A stretch of 17,478 bases of DNA from Ignavibacteriales bacterium (lineage in GTDB: Bacteria; Bacteroidota; Ignavibacteria; Ignavibacteriales; Melioribacteraceae). The stretch lies in assembly GCA_020059785.1 (NCBI GenBank), contig JAGVBL010000285.1, forward strand, positions 1-17,478, read 5' to 3'. Positions 1-6,344 of the stretch are shown in pieces. How positions within the stretch are numbered: the first letter of the stretch is position 1; each line of letters opens with the position of its first letter. Both the position numbers and the translations under genes were made by a program. The notes beneath the pieces are model-generated. The model did not search any database and was not told the DNA's origin. It saw only the letters and a program-made list of their open reading frames with translations.

Positions 1-2
1 AA

Positions 3-365
3 GTTGTAATTGTTGATTTCTGGGCTACATGGTGCGGTCCGTGTCTCGCTTCATTCCCGGGTATGAAAGAAGCAGTTGAAAAATATGAATCGACAGGAAA
101 AGCAAAATTTCTTTTTATTAACACATGGGAAAATGTTGAAAACAAAAAACAAAATGCTGAAGATTTTATTAAGAAGAATAATTACCCGTTCCATGTTTTG
201 ATGGATGAAAAAAATGAAGCTGTATCCGCATTCAAAGTTTCCGGAATTCCAACTAAGTTTATTATTGATGGAAACGGTAATATCCGGTTCAAAAGCGTTG
301 GTTTCAGCGGAAATACAAGCGAAATGGTGGAAGAAATTGGTATTATGATTAAAATGATTCAATAG
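3..365 (+). CDS. TlpA/ResA-like thioredoxin-fold protein (5' end outside window)
   Basis: The reading frame is open from the window edge, so the N-terminus is missing; the ATG at base 63 is internal. The visible part begins just before a thioredoxin active site, Trp-Cys-Gly-Pro-Cys (bases 30-44), in a typical VDFWATWCGPC setting. It later has the cis-proline loop SGIPTKFIID, followed by the last beta strand and C-terminal helix. This pattern fits TlpA/ResA/AhpC-like thiol-disulfide oxidoreductases, which in this group are usually membrane-tethered or periplasmic and reduce or isomerise disulfides, for example in cytochrome c maturation. No signal peptide or upstream domain can be seen, so the subfamily and location are open. 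A hairpin terminator follows, so it is probably the last gene of its transcript. Confidence 0.88.
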   Translation, partial: VVIVDFWATWCGPCLASFPGMKEAVEKYESTGKAKFLFINTWENVENKKQNAEDFIKKNNYPFHVLMDEKNEAVSAFKVSGIPTKFIIDGNGNIRFKSVGFSGNTSEMVEEIGIMIKMIQ

Positions 366-385
366 TTGATAGATTGTAAACAATG

Positions 386-420
386 AGCGGTATAGTACAA
401 AATAATTACTATGCCGCTTT
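386..420 (+). terminator. Rho-independent-type terminator after the thioredoxin gene
   Basis: A 12-base arm at 386-397 (AGCGGTATAGTA) pairs with 407-418 (TACTATGCCGCT) with one G-U wobble, leaving a 9-base loop. A short run of T follows, broken by A residues, so the tail is modest. It lies 20 bases past the thioredoxin stop and separates that gene from the DUF1015-serC unit. Confidence 0.6.
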
Positions 421-460
421 AAAATTTCACATGTTTTCAATAAAATCCATCCCGATTTGA

Positions 461-492
461 TTTTACAATCATACCCATAAGTGCTAATTTTC
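461..492 (+). promoter_or_regulatory. Possible promoter for the DUF1015-serC unit
   Basis: TAATTTTC at 485-492 matches seven of eight positions of the Bacteroidetes -7 element TAnnTTTG. A T-rich stretch about 20 bases upstream (461-464) stands where the -33 TTTG would be; a true TTTG at 456-459 is about five bases too far. If the preceding hairpin terminates transcription, a promoter must lie between it and base 525, and this is the best candidate. The match is weak. Confidence 0.25.
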
Positions 493-524
493 ATCACAAA
501 ATTTTAGAACTTTCAGGAGAATAA

Positions 525-1760
525 ATGGCAGTTATACGACCATTCAAAGCATTAAGACCTCACACAAAAGTAGCTCATCTTGTTGCAAGTGTTCCTTATG
601 ATGTAGTTAATAGAGAAGAATCTGCAGAACTTGCAAAAGGAAATCCTATTAGTTTATTAAGAGTAACACGATCCGAAATTGAAATGGCGGCAGATATTGA
701 TGTCTATTCAAAAGAAGTTTATTTGAAAGCTCGCGAGAATTTTTTACGTTTGAAAGAAGAAGCACCACTGATTCAGGATAACGAACCGCATCTCTACATT
801 TACAAACTTACTATGGGTAATCATTCACAGGTTGGTATTGCCGCAACATTTTCGGTTGAGGATTATAATAATGATGTAATAAAGAAACATGAGAAGACAA
901 GAAAGGTAAAAGAGGATGATCGTACGAATCACATTCTAACAACCGAAGCACAAACCGGTCCGGTCTTTTTAACATACCGCGGAGTACCCGATGTTGATAA
1001 AGCGGTTAATGAAACCATGAAGAAGTATGAACCCGTTTACGATTTTACAGCTCCGGATAAAATCAAACATCAAGTTTGGATTTTACCTTCTGAAGCGAAT
1101 GAAATAATAGTTAACGCACTTGCAAAAGTTAATAACCTTTACATTGCCGATGGACATCACAGCGCAGCCAGTGCAAGTAGAACACAAAAAGTTAAAAAGG
1201 AAGAGAATGCTAATCATAACGGGAGCGAAGAATATAATTTCTTTCTTGCGGTTCTATTCCCGGCAGATCAACTAAGAATAATGCCTTACAACCGTGTTGT
1301 CCACGATCTTAAGGGAATGAATAAAGATCAATTCATCGAAAAAGTAAAAACAAATTTTAGTGTTGAAGAAACCGCCTCGCCATCACCGGCTTCTGCAAAA
1401 AATATTTCTATGTATATTGATAAGAAATGGTACTTACTAAAACCGAATCAAAATGTAAAACATGCGGATTCTATAGGCGATAATCTTGATGTTAGTATTT
1501 TACAGAATTATTTGCTGCACCCGGTGCTTGGAATTGAAGATCCGCGGACTGATAACAGAATCGATTTTATTGGTGGAATTAGAGGAACAGATGAATTGAT
1601 TAAACTTGTCGATAGCGGCAAAGCAGCAGTCGCGTTTTCGATGTATCCCGTTTCGGTTGATGATCTAATTAATATTTCCGATGCCGGAGAAACTATGCCC
1701 CCTAAGTCAACATGGTTCGAACCGAAACTTAGAGATGGATTATTAATACATCTGATATAA
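525..1760 (+). CDS. DUF1015 (COG4198-type) protein linked to serine biosynthesis
   Basis: A 411-residue protein, close to the usual DUF1015 length. It opens with the family's N-terminal pattern (VIRPFKALRP, then SVPYDVVNREE) and contains a central YIADGHH motif with DGHH at residues 209-212. I see no signal peptide or membrane segment, so it is probably cytoplasmic. The start has a clear Shine-Dalgarno sequence, AGGAGA, just upstream. It lies 30 bases before serC on the same strand; DUF1015 genes are often found beside serC and serA in anaerobic and Bacteroidetes genomes, which suggests a role in phosphoserine/serine metabolism, but no activity is established as far as I know. The DGHH motif resembles that of ParB/Srx-fold enzymes, which include free serine kinases of the SerK/SbnI type; a relation is inference only. 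Confidence 0.88.
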   Translation: MAVIRPFKALRPHTKVAHLVASVPYDVVNREESAELAKGNPISLLRVTRSEIEMAADIDVYSKEVYLKARENFLRLKEEAPLIQDNEPHLYIYKLTMGNHSQVGIAATFSVEDYNNDVIKKHEKTRKVKEDDRTNHILTTEAQTGPVFLTYRGVPDVDKAVNETMKKYEPVYDFTAPDKIKHQVWILPSEANEIIVNALAKVNNLYIADGHHSAASASRTQKVKKEENANHNGSEEYNFFLAVLFPADQLRIMPYNRVVHDLKGMNKDQFIEKVKTNFSVEETASPSPASAKNISMYIDKKWYLLKPNQNVKHADSIGDNLDVSILQNYLLHPVLGIEDPRTDNRIDFIGGIRGTDELIKLVDSGKAAVAFSMYPVSVDDLINISDAGETMPPKSTWFEPKLRDGLLIHLI

Positions 1761-1790
1761 TCAAAAAACATTAATAACTGGAGATGAAAA

Positions 1791-2876
1791 ATGGAAAAGA
1801 GAATCTATAATTTAAGTGCGGGACCGGCTATTTTACCGGAAGAAGTATTGATTGATGCTCAGAAAGATTTGTATTCCTATAAAGGAAGCGGAATGAGTGT
1901 TATGGAAATGAGTCACCGCGGAAAAATTTTTGACGGCATTATCAAGGATGCTGATGCTGATTTACGCAAGCTCTTAAATATCGGCGATAATTATTCAATC
2001 CTGTTTTTACAGGGCGGAGCCACACTTCAGTTTTCGATGGTGCCGTTAAACCTGATGCCTCCTAAAAACAAAGCTGATTATATTGTAACAGGTTCATGGG
2101 CAAAAAAATCTGTTAAAGAAGCAAAACGTGTTGGCTCGGTTAATATAGCAGCATCAACCGAAAGCGAAAACTTTGTGCGCATTCCAAAACAATCGGAATT
2201 GAAACTCGATCCCGATGCATCGTATGTACACTTTACGTCCAACAATACAATTTACGGTACACAATGGCGAAGCGAACCCGAAGTTGGTAACGTTCCTCTT
2301 GTATGTGATGCTTCATCAGACTTCCTTCACAAAATGCTTGATATAAACAAATACGGATTAATCTATGCCGGCGCGCAGAAAAATATCGGTCCTTCCGGTG
2401 TTACAGTTGTAATTATCCGTAAAGACCTTCTGGAAAGAAGTTCCGATTCGCTTCACACATATATGAATTACAAAATCCATGTTGAGAATGATTCGATGTA
2501 TAATACACCTACAACATTCGGAATATATATAGCCGGATTAGTATTTAAGTGGCTCTTAAACATGGGCGGACTAAATGAAATGTATAAGCGTAATCTTGAT
2601 AAAGCTAAAATACTTTACGATGCAATTGATGGAAGCGGCGGATATTATAAAGGAACAACAGCAGTCGAAGACCGCTCGTTAATGAATGTTACTTACCGCT
2701 TACCTAATGAAGAACTTGAAAAGAAATTTATTGATGAAGCAAAGAAGAAAGGATTTGATGGATTGAAAGGTCATAGAAGTGTCGGCGGAATACGTGCATC
2801 TATTTACAATGCATTCCCTAAAAAAGGTGTAGAAGAATTAGTTACATTCATGGAAGAGTTTAAGAAGAACAATTAA
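1791..2876 (+). CDS. serC: Phosphoserine aminotransferase SerC
   Basis: A 361-residue fold-type I PLP aminotransferase of normal SerC length. It transfers an amino group from glutamate to 3-phosphohydroxypyruvate to give phosphoserine, the second step of serine synthesis; in some bacteria it also serves pyridoxal phosphate synthesis. The N-terminus has the family NLSAGPAILP signature. The phosphate-binding FLQGGATLQF segment and the SNNTIYGTQW motif follow. The PLP-binding lysine is K197, in AGAQKNIGPSG, and the C-terminus has GGIRASIYNAFP. The ATG is preceded by GGAG seven bases upstream. It sits 30 bases after DUF1015 and 22 bases before a lipoprotein gene, so all three may be co-transcribed. 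No serA or serB is in the window. Confidence 0.97.
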   Translation: MEKRIYNLSAGPAILPEEVLIDAQKDLYSYKGSGMSVMEMSHRGKIFDGIIKDADADLRKLLNIGDNYSILFLQGGATLQFSMVPLNLMPPKNKADYIVTGSWAKKSVKEAKRVGSVNIAASTESENFVRIPKQSELKLDPDASYVHFTSNNTIYGTQWRSEPEVGNVPLVCDASSDFLHKMLDINKYGLIYAGAQKNIGPSGVTVVIIRKDLLERSSDSLHTYMNYKIHVENDSMYNTPTTFGIYIAGLVFKWLLNMGGLNEMYKRNLDKAKILYDAIDGSGGYYKGTTAVEDRSLMNVTYRLPNEELEKKFIDEAKKKGFDGLKGHRSVGGIRASIYNAFPKKGVEELVTFMEEFKKNN

Positions 2877-2898
2877 TTATCAACAGAGTGAAAGATGT

Positions 2899-3336
2899 AT
2901 GCAAATATTTTATAAGGGTCGGATTTTTCCGGCCCTTTTGCTAATGATACTTATAACAGCATGTTCAGGCAAAGAAGAAAAGCTTGAACTTTTTTCTCCC
3001 GAAGCGTTCACCTATTCACTTGATTACGGCTGGGAGCTTAATGCATCTTGCAGAGTAAAAGGATTTACTCAAAGTAAAAACGGCGAAGAATACACTGCAA
3101 AACTTTCCTATACAACCGATTTAATTATGCCCGATGGTAAAAAAATAGAAAGTATTGGAGAGGGATTGATTGATCAAAAATCAAAAGAGAAATTTTCTGA
3201 TCTGTTAATAGAAACTCAACTACAATTCGACAGATCCTATTTGCCCGGTAAGTATAAGATTGTATTTAATGTATCTGATGACTTTAACGGAAAAAGTTTA
3301 AGTATAGAAAAAGAATTTGAGTTGACAAAAGAATAG
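2899..3336 (+). CDS. Small lipoprotein of unknown function
   Basis: A 145-residue protein with a typical lipoprotein signal: positively charged start (K6, R8), hydrophobic core, and lipobox I-T-A-C with the lipidated cysteine at residue 22. The mature part is about 120 residues, rich in beta-forming stretches, and ends in an acidic/basic tail. I do not recognise a family. It begins 22 bases after serC, with GAGTGAAAG as a weak ribosome site. The chosen ATG is supported because the next in-frame start (residue 16) would leave only six residues before the lipobox cysteine. A terminator-like hairpin lies within codons 6-14, so its expression may be limited or controlled. It is probably an envelope protein; a link to serine metabolism is not implied by sequence. 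Confidence 0.72.
   Translation: MQIFYKGRIFPALLLMILITACSGKEEKLELFSPEAFTYSLDYGWELNASCRVKGFTQSKNGEEYTAKLSYTTDLIMPDGKKIESIGEGLIDQKSKEKFSDLLIETQLQFDRSYLPGKYKIVFNVSDDFNGKSLSIEKEFELTKE
2914..2939 (+). terminator. Terminator-like hairpin inside the lipoprotein start
   Basis: Bases 2914-2923 (AAGGGTCGGA) pair with 2928-2937 (TCCGGCCCTT) with one G-U wobble, a 10-bp stem with a 4-base T loop. The second arm runs into a short T tract ending at 2939. This is a good intrinsic terminator shape just after serC, but it overlaps codons 6-14 of the lipoprotein gene. It may end most serC transcripts, with translating ribosomes opening it for the rest, or act as an attenuator. Confidence 0.55.
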
Positions 3337-3341
3337 TCTTA

Positions 3342-3608
3342 CTACTTTAATAAATTATTGTATTCACTGTGTGAACCAATCCAGAACCAGATCATAGTAT
3401 TCTTATCTTTTTTTATTCCAATTGCCCGCCAACCAATACCTACTCTAATTGAGTAGATTGGTTTTGATTTATGAATTCTTTTGAAACTTAGACCAGGATG
3501 CCTGGGATTTTCTTTCCAAATTTTATAATTACGCTTTGCTATAGTTTTAATTCTTTGGGGCAATTTCTGATAGAGACGAATGAATTCGTCAGTCAGTTCA
3601 GAATTCAC
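3342..3608 (-). CDS. RelE/ParE-superfamily toxin
   Basis: An 88-residue basic protein with the pattern of a common RelE/ParE-type toxin family. It has an LPQRIKTIAKRNYKIWKENP helix region, then HPGLSFKRIH, then the beta strands IYSIRVGIGWRAIG, and ends with the characteristic WFWIGSHSEYNNLL. Members of this superfamily either cleave mRNA on the ribosome or poison gyrase; the sequence does not tell which. Its GTG start overlaps the stop of the antitoxin gene by four bases (GTGA), so the two are translationally coupled with the antitoxin first, as usual for type II modules. It ends five bases from the convergent lipoprotein gene with no clear terminator between. It looks intact. Confidence 0.85.
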   Translation of the reverse strand: MNSELTDEFIRLYQKLPQRIKTIAKRNYKIWKENPRHPGLSFKRIHKSKPIYSIRVGIGWRAIGIKKDKNTMIWFWIGSHSEYNNLLK

Positions 3609-3823
3609 AACTTGTCCATTCCCATCTTTTTTGTTCTTGAACCTTGCGACAATTTGATGGCGAGATCGGCCATCTCCGATAGTTTATTTTGAGGGTTTTT
3701 AAATTCTTTTTCCCATTCCTTCTCGTTCAAAATATCTTCAAGAAGTTGTTTAGCGAGAATAGTTTGTTTTCTCTTAGATAATTTTGAAGCAGCTTGAAAG
3801 GCTTTTGATAATAGTTCCGTCAT
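3605..3823 (-). CDS. Antitoxin partner of the RelE/ParE-type toxin
   Basis: A 72-residue protein, mostly helical and charged, of the small antitoxin type that begins M-T-x-L-L-x-K-A-F-x-x-A-S-K-L. A helix with LAKQLLEDIL follows, then a WEKEFKNPQNKLSEMADLA segment and a basic-acidic tail ending in M-D-K-L. I infer its function mainly from this pattern and from its position directly upstream of, and overlapping, the toxin gene. It should bind and neutralise the toxin and probably contributes to autoregulation, although no classic DNA-binding domain is obvious in so short a protein. No clear Shine-Dalgarno sequence precedes the ATG; the leader is AT-rich with a tandem 8-base repeat. Confidence 0.78.
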   Translation of the reverse strand: MTELLSKAFQAASKLSKRKQTILAKQLLEDILNEKEWEKEFKNPQNKLSEMADLAIKLSQGSRTKKMGMDKL

Positions 3824-3824
3824 C

Positions 3825-3840
3825 TTAATTGTTTAATTGT
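3825..3840. repeat. Tandem 8-base repeat upstream of the antitoxin gene
   Basis: TTAATTGT occurs twice in tandem (3825-3832 and 3833-3840), directly before the antitoxin start codon on the minus strand. Its place suggests an operator for autoregulation of the toxin-antitoxin pair, but the repeat is very AT-rich and could be chance. Confidence 0.3.
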
Positions 3841-3921
3841 TTGGTTAAGTTTACAAATTTTGAAATTTTCATGCAAGCCGTCAGATATCATAAGTCATTC
3901 AAGTTGTCTTTTCTCTCCCCA

Positions 3922-5451
3922 TTAATAATATTCCAGCGAACCGATCTCTTTTTCAACCTCTTCTAATATTTCACAACTCTTTACAACTTCTTTCATCTTG
4001 GTGTGGTCTGGATACAAAGGACGGTCAACATCCAGATGTTCAACATATTTACGTACAACTTTATGTGCTTTTGTTACACCTTTCCCGTTTGTAAAATTTC
4101 TAAAATCAAGAGCTTGTGCAGCAGCAATAAATTCTATTCCTAATACTCCGTAAGCGTTATCAAGAATTTGTGCATTCTTAATTGCAGTATTCATTCCCAT
4201 CGAAACAAAATCTTCCTGATCTGCCGCTGCGGGTATTGACTGAATAGATGCCGGCATAGATAGAATTCTCTGTTCGGCAATCAATGTATCGGCGGTGTAT
4301 TGACTGAGCATCAATCCGGAGAACATTCCAGCCCCTTTAGTTAGAAATTCAGGCAGACCAACACTTAATGCCGGATTTAACAATCTGTTCAATCTACGTT
4401 CGGATAAAACACTAACCATTGTAACAGCAGCGCCAACCATATCCATTGGCAGACAAACAGGAGTTCCCTGAAAGTTTGCACCAGTGAGAGTTAATTTGTA
4501 TTCGGGCATAAAAATGGGATTATCACCAACACCGTTTAATTCAATTTCAACCTGTTCTTTAGCCCAACGTACTGCATCGTGAGCCGCGCCGATAACCTGT
4601 GGAGTGGAACGCATTGAATAAGCATCCTGCACTTTAGTTTTGAGCTTACCTGTTTGCAAATCGCTACCCACAATACATTTTAAAATTGATTTGGCACTCC
4701 TAACCGCACCGGAGAATCCGCGTACTTCATGTAATCTTGTATCATATGGTTTAAGATTTGCAAAAAGAGCTTCAAGAGTCATAGCACATGCAATCTCTGC
4801 TTGTTTAAGCCATCGGTTAATATCGAAAAGATGAATTGCACTCATTGCAGTAAGAAGATTTGATCCGTTAATGGTCCCAAGTCCGTCGCGTGCCTGGAGT
4901 CCCGGAATTTTTATACCGGCTTTTTCAAATGCAGTTTTTCCCGGTAAACGTTCTCCTTTATAATAAGCTTCACCTTCACCCATCATTAATAAGGCAATCT
5001 GACTCATCGGCGCGAGATCTCCGCAAGCACCAACAGAACCTTTTTGACAGACAACGGGAGTAACATCTTTGTTAAGCATATCAACTAATGTAAGCGTAAT
5101 TTCAGGACGTATTCCGCTCATACCATGAGCATGAACATTAATTCTTCCGGCCATTGCACCGCGGACATACTCAACTGGCGCCGGGTCGCCGATACCGGCT
5201 GCGTGGTTATAAATTAAATACTTCTGAAAATCTTTTACCTGGTCATCGTTTAATACAACTTCTGAGAACTCACCTATTCCGGTGTTTACGCCGTACATAA
5301 TTTCACGGGCGTTGATTTTTTCTTCGAGCATTGAGCGGCAGACTTTAATTCGTTCTAAAGCATCGGGGGCTAATTCTACTTTTTCATGATAACGTGCAAT
5401 TGCTGTTAATTTTTCAATTGTTAGATTCGAACCGTTGAGGATAATAGACAT
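3922..5451 (-). CDS. Histidine ammonia-lyase family protein with Ala-Cys-Gly MIO site
   Basis: A 509-residue member of the HAL/PAL/TAL family, which removes ammonia from an aromatic amino acid using the self-made MIO cofactor. Numbering follows Pseudomonas putida HAL closely in the N-terminal part: Y53 (YGVNTGIG), H83 (preceded by N82), the MIO triad A142-C143-G144 and N195. Q275, Y278 and R281 (VQDAYSMR), F327 (TGANFQG) and E413 (DQED) match the rest of the HAL active site. H83 and the QED glutamate favour histidine over phenylalanine or tyrosine. The oddity is C143 (codon TGC at 5023-5025) where serine is usual. A cysteine can in principle form the same ring; as I recall, the Ser-to-Cys mutant of P. 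putida HAL stays active. The ATG has a GGAGA ribosome site. No hutU, hutI or later hut gene is nearby, so a histidine-degradation role is likely but unproven. Confidence 0.9.
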   Translation of the reverse strand: MSIILNGSNLTIEKLTAIARYHEKVELAPDALERIKVCRSMLEEKINAREIMYGVNTGIGEFSEVVLNDDQVKDFQKYLIYNHAAGIGDPAPVEYVRGAMAGRINVHAHGMSGIRPEITLTLVDMLNKDVTPVVCQKGSVGACGDLAPMSQIALLMMGEGEAYYKGERLPGKTAFEKAGIKIPGLQARDGLGTINGSNLLTAMSAIHLFDINRWLKQAEIACAMTLEALFANLKPYDTRLHEVRGFSGAVRSAKSILKCIVGSDLQTGKLKTKVQDAYSMRSTPQVIGAAHDAVRWAKEQVEIELNGVGDNPIFMPEYKLTLTGANFQGTPVCLPMDMVGAAVTMVSVLSERRLNRLLNPALSVGLPEFLTKGAGMFSGLMLSQYTADTLIAEQRILSMPASIQSIPAAADQEDFVSMGMNTAIKNAQILDNAYGVLGIEFIAAAQALDFRNFTNGKGVTKAHKVVRKYVEHLDVDRPLYPDHTKMKEVVKSCEILEEVEKEIGSLEYY

Positions 5452-5587
5452 GATTTTCTCCGAATAAAAAAATTTTATATGGAAACTTAAGGATTAGATT
5501 TTAAATTGCCCATATAATTTGGGTTTGTTTAGAGGTTTAAACTATCCTATAATTATTATAATTTGATATGAGAACCTGAGAGTAAGT

Positions 5588-5601
5588 TGGGCTAAAGCCC
5601 A
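5588..5601. repeat. REP-like palindrome 1 (TGGGCT-AA-AGCCCA)
   Basis: A perfect inverted repeat with 6-base arms and a 2-base centre. Its core GGCTAAAGCC (5590-5599) is the reverse complement of the core of palindrome 3. It lies about 120 bases before the transposase gene, as expected for palindromes recognised by REP-associated tyrosine transposases. Confidence 0.6.
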
Positions 5602-5657
5602 TGGTAATTTTAATTTTTTAACAAATAGTTTAATTGTTGCAGAATTTTTTAAATTGT

Positions 5658-5675
5658 CCTGACCTTCAGGTCGGG
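5658..5675. repeat. REP-like palindrome 2 (centred on GACCT-TC-AGGTC)
   Basis: An inverted repeat of GACCT and AGGTC around TC. It extends outward through a T-G wobble to CC/GG, for an 8-bp stem. It differs in sequence from the flanking palindromes 1 and 3 and lies between them. Confidence 0.55.
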
Positions 5676-5695
5676 GTAAAAAAAAATAACAAACC

Positions 5696-5705
5696 GGCTT
5701 TAGCC
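5696..5705. repeat. REP-like palindrome 3 (GGCT-TT-AGCC)
   Basis: A 10-base palindrome that is the reverse complement of the core of palindrome 1, so the two form a facing pair about 100 bases apart with palindrome 2 between. It ends 17 bases before the transposase ATG. Confidence 0.55.
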
Positions 5706-5722
5706 AAAAAAGAGGGGGTGAT

Positions 5723-6151
5723 ATGCCGTATGTAAGAATATGGGTTCACCTGGTTTTCTCAACAAAAAACAGAGAAAAATTGATCTTTCGCGAATTGAGA
5801 GAAAAATTAATTGAACATATTAAATCAAATGCAAAAACCAAAGGAATATGGATTGATTCGATTAATTGTACGGATGATCATGTATATGTTCTACTATCCT
5901 TGGGAACTGAACAATCGGTTAGTAAAGTTGCAATGCTTATTAAAGGAGAATCATCCTATTGGATTAATAAAAATAAATTGACAAGTACAAAATTCGAATG
6001 GCAAGATGAATATTATGCAGCTTCGCTGAGTGAATCATTATTGAAAAATGTAAGAGAATATATTTTGAATCAGGAAGATCATCATAAAAATAAAAGTTTT
6101 AGTGATGAATACACCGAGCTGATTACACAGTTAAAGGAGATAAATAGTTAG
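5723..6151 (+). CDS. REP-associated (RAYT / IS200-like) tyrosine transposase, altered HUH motif
   Basis: A 142-residue Y1-transposase protein of normal length for the short RAYT/IS200-like group. It starts MPYVRIWVHLVFSTKNRE, has LIKGESSYWINKNK, then FEWQDEYYAASLSES, and a C-terminal helix with REYILNQEDHH that carries the likely nucleophile Y113. These enzymes cut single-stranded DNA at hairpins. The metal-binding HUH motif should be His-hydrophobic-His, but residues 53-55 read H-V-Y: the second His is Tyr, a change a single C-to-T transition could cause (codon 5885-5887). The protein may therefore be catalytically weak or dead. Palindromes lie upstream, but no matching structure is seen downstream, so this is not a complete classical insertion sequence. 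It has a strong ribosome site and no frameshift or stop. Confidence 0.88.
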   Translation: MPYVRIWVHLVFSTKNREKLIFRELREKLIEHIKSNAKTKGIWIDSINCTDDHVYVLLSLGTEQSVSKVAMLIKGESSYWINKNKLTSTKFEWQDEYYAASLSESLLKNVREYILNQEDHHKNKSFSDEYTELITQLKEINS

Positions 6152-6152
6152 T

Positions 6153-6344
6153 ATGAGTCTCTATACAATAGTATTCATTCTTGTTACAATACTTATATTA
6201 ATCGGGTTGGCACTGTTTGGTTTTTTTATATCTAAACTTGACAAATGGATAGACCGCAGAGAACGACTTGGAAGAGAAAGCATATATAAAGAGAAATCTA
6301 AAACAACAAAAAAAGAGACTGATAAAGAAACTAAATCAACGTAA
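6153..6344 (+). CDS. Small single-pass membrane protein, unknown function
   Basis: A 63-residue protein with one strong hydrophobic segment (about residues 5-27) and a highly charged Lys/Glu/Thr-rich tail, so probably an inner-membrane protein with its tail in the cytoplasm. No family is recognised. The ATG is two bases after the transposase stop codon, with AAGGAGA inside the end of the transposase gene as ribosome site, so the two may be co-transcribed. Its last 14 bases overlap the end of the convergent second HAL gene. The clear membrane segment and ribosome site support a real gene, but conservation cannot be judged here. Confidence 0.55.
   Translation: MSLYTIVFILVTILILIGLALFGFFISKLDKWIDRRERLGRESIYKEKSKTTKKETDKETKST

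Larger units (their letters stand above)
5452..5722. other. Intergenic region between the first HAL gene and the transposase gene
   Basis: This 271-base AT-rich gap must hold divergent start signals. On the minus strand GGAGA precedes the first HAL start; on the plus strand GAGGGGGTGAT just before the transposase ATG is an unusually strong Shine-Dalgarno sequence. The half nearer the transposase holds three short palindromes, listed separately. I see no open reading frame or RNA gene in it, and no confident promoter. Confidence 0.6.

Noticed and set aside
51..497. Long antisense open frame over the thioredoxin gene and the following gap
   Set aside because: Its translation is low-complexity, rich in Phe, Asn and Ile, matches no family, and it lies opposite a clear thioredoxin gene.
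2938..2946. A later lipoprotein start (TTG at 2938 or ATG at 2944) that would avoid the hairpin
   Set aside because: It would leave only six to eight residues before the lipobox cysteine, too short for a signal peptide, and neither has a ribosome site.
5588..6151. A complete IS200/IS605 element
   Set aside because: Palindromes are seen only upstream; no matching right end or tnpB is present and the next gene begins two bases after the transposase stop. A RAYT with REP-like sites fits better.
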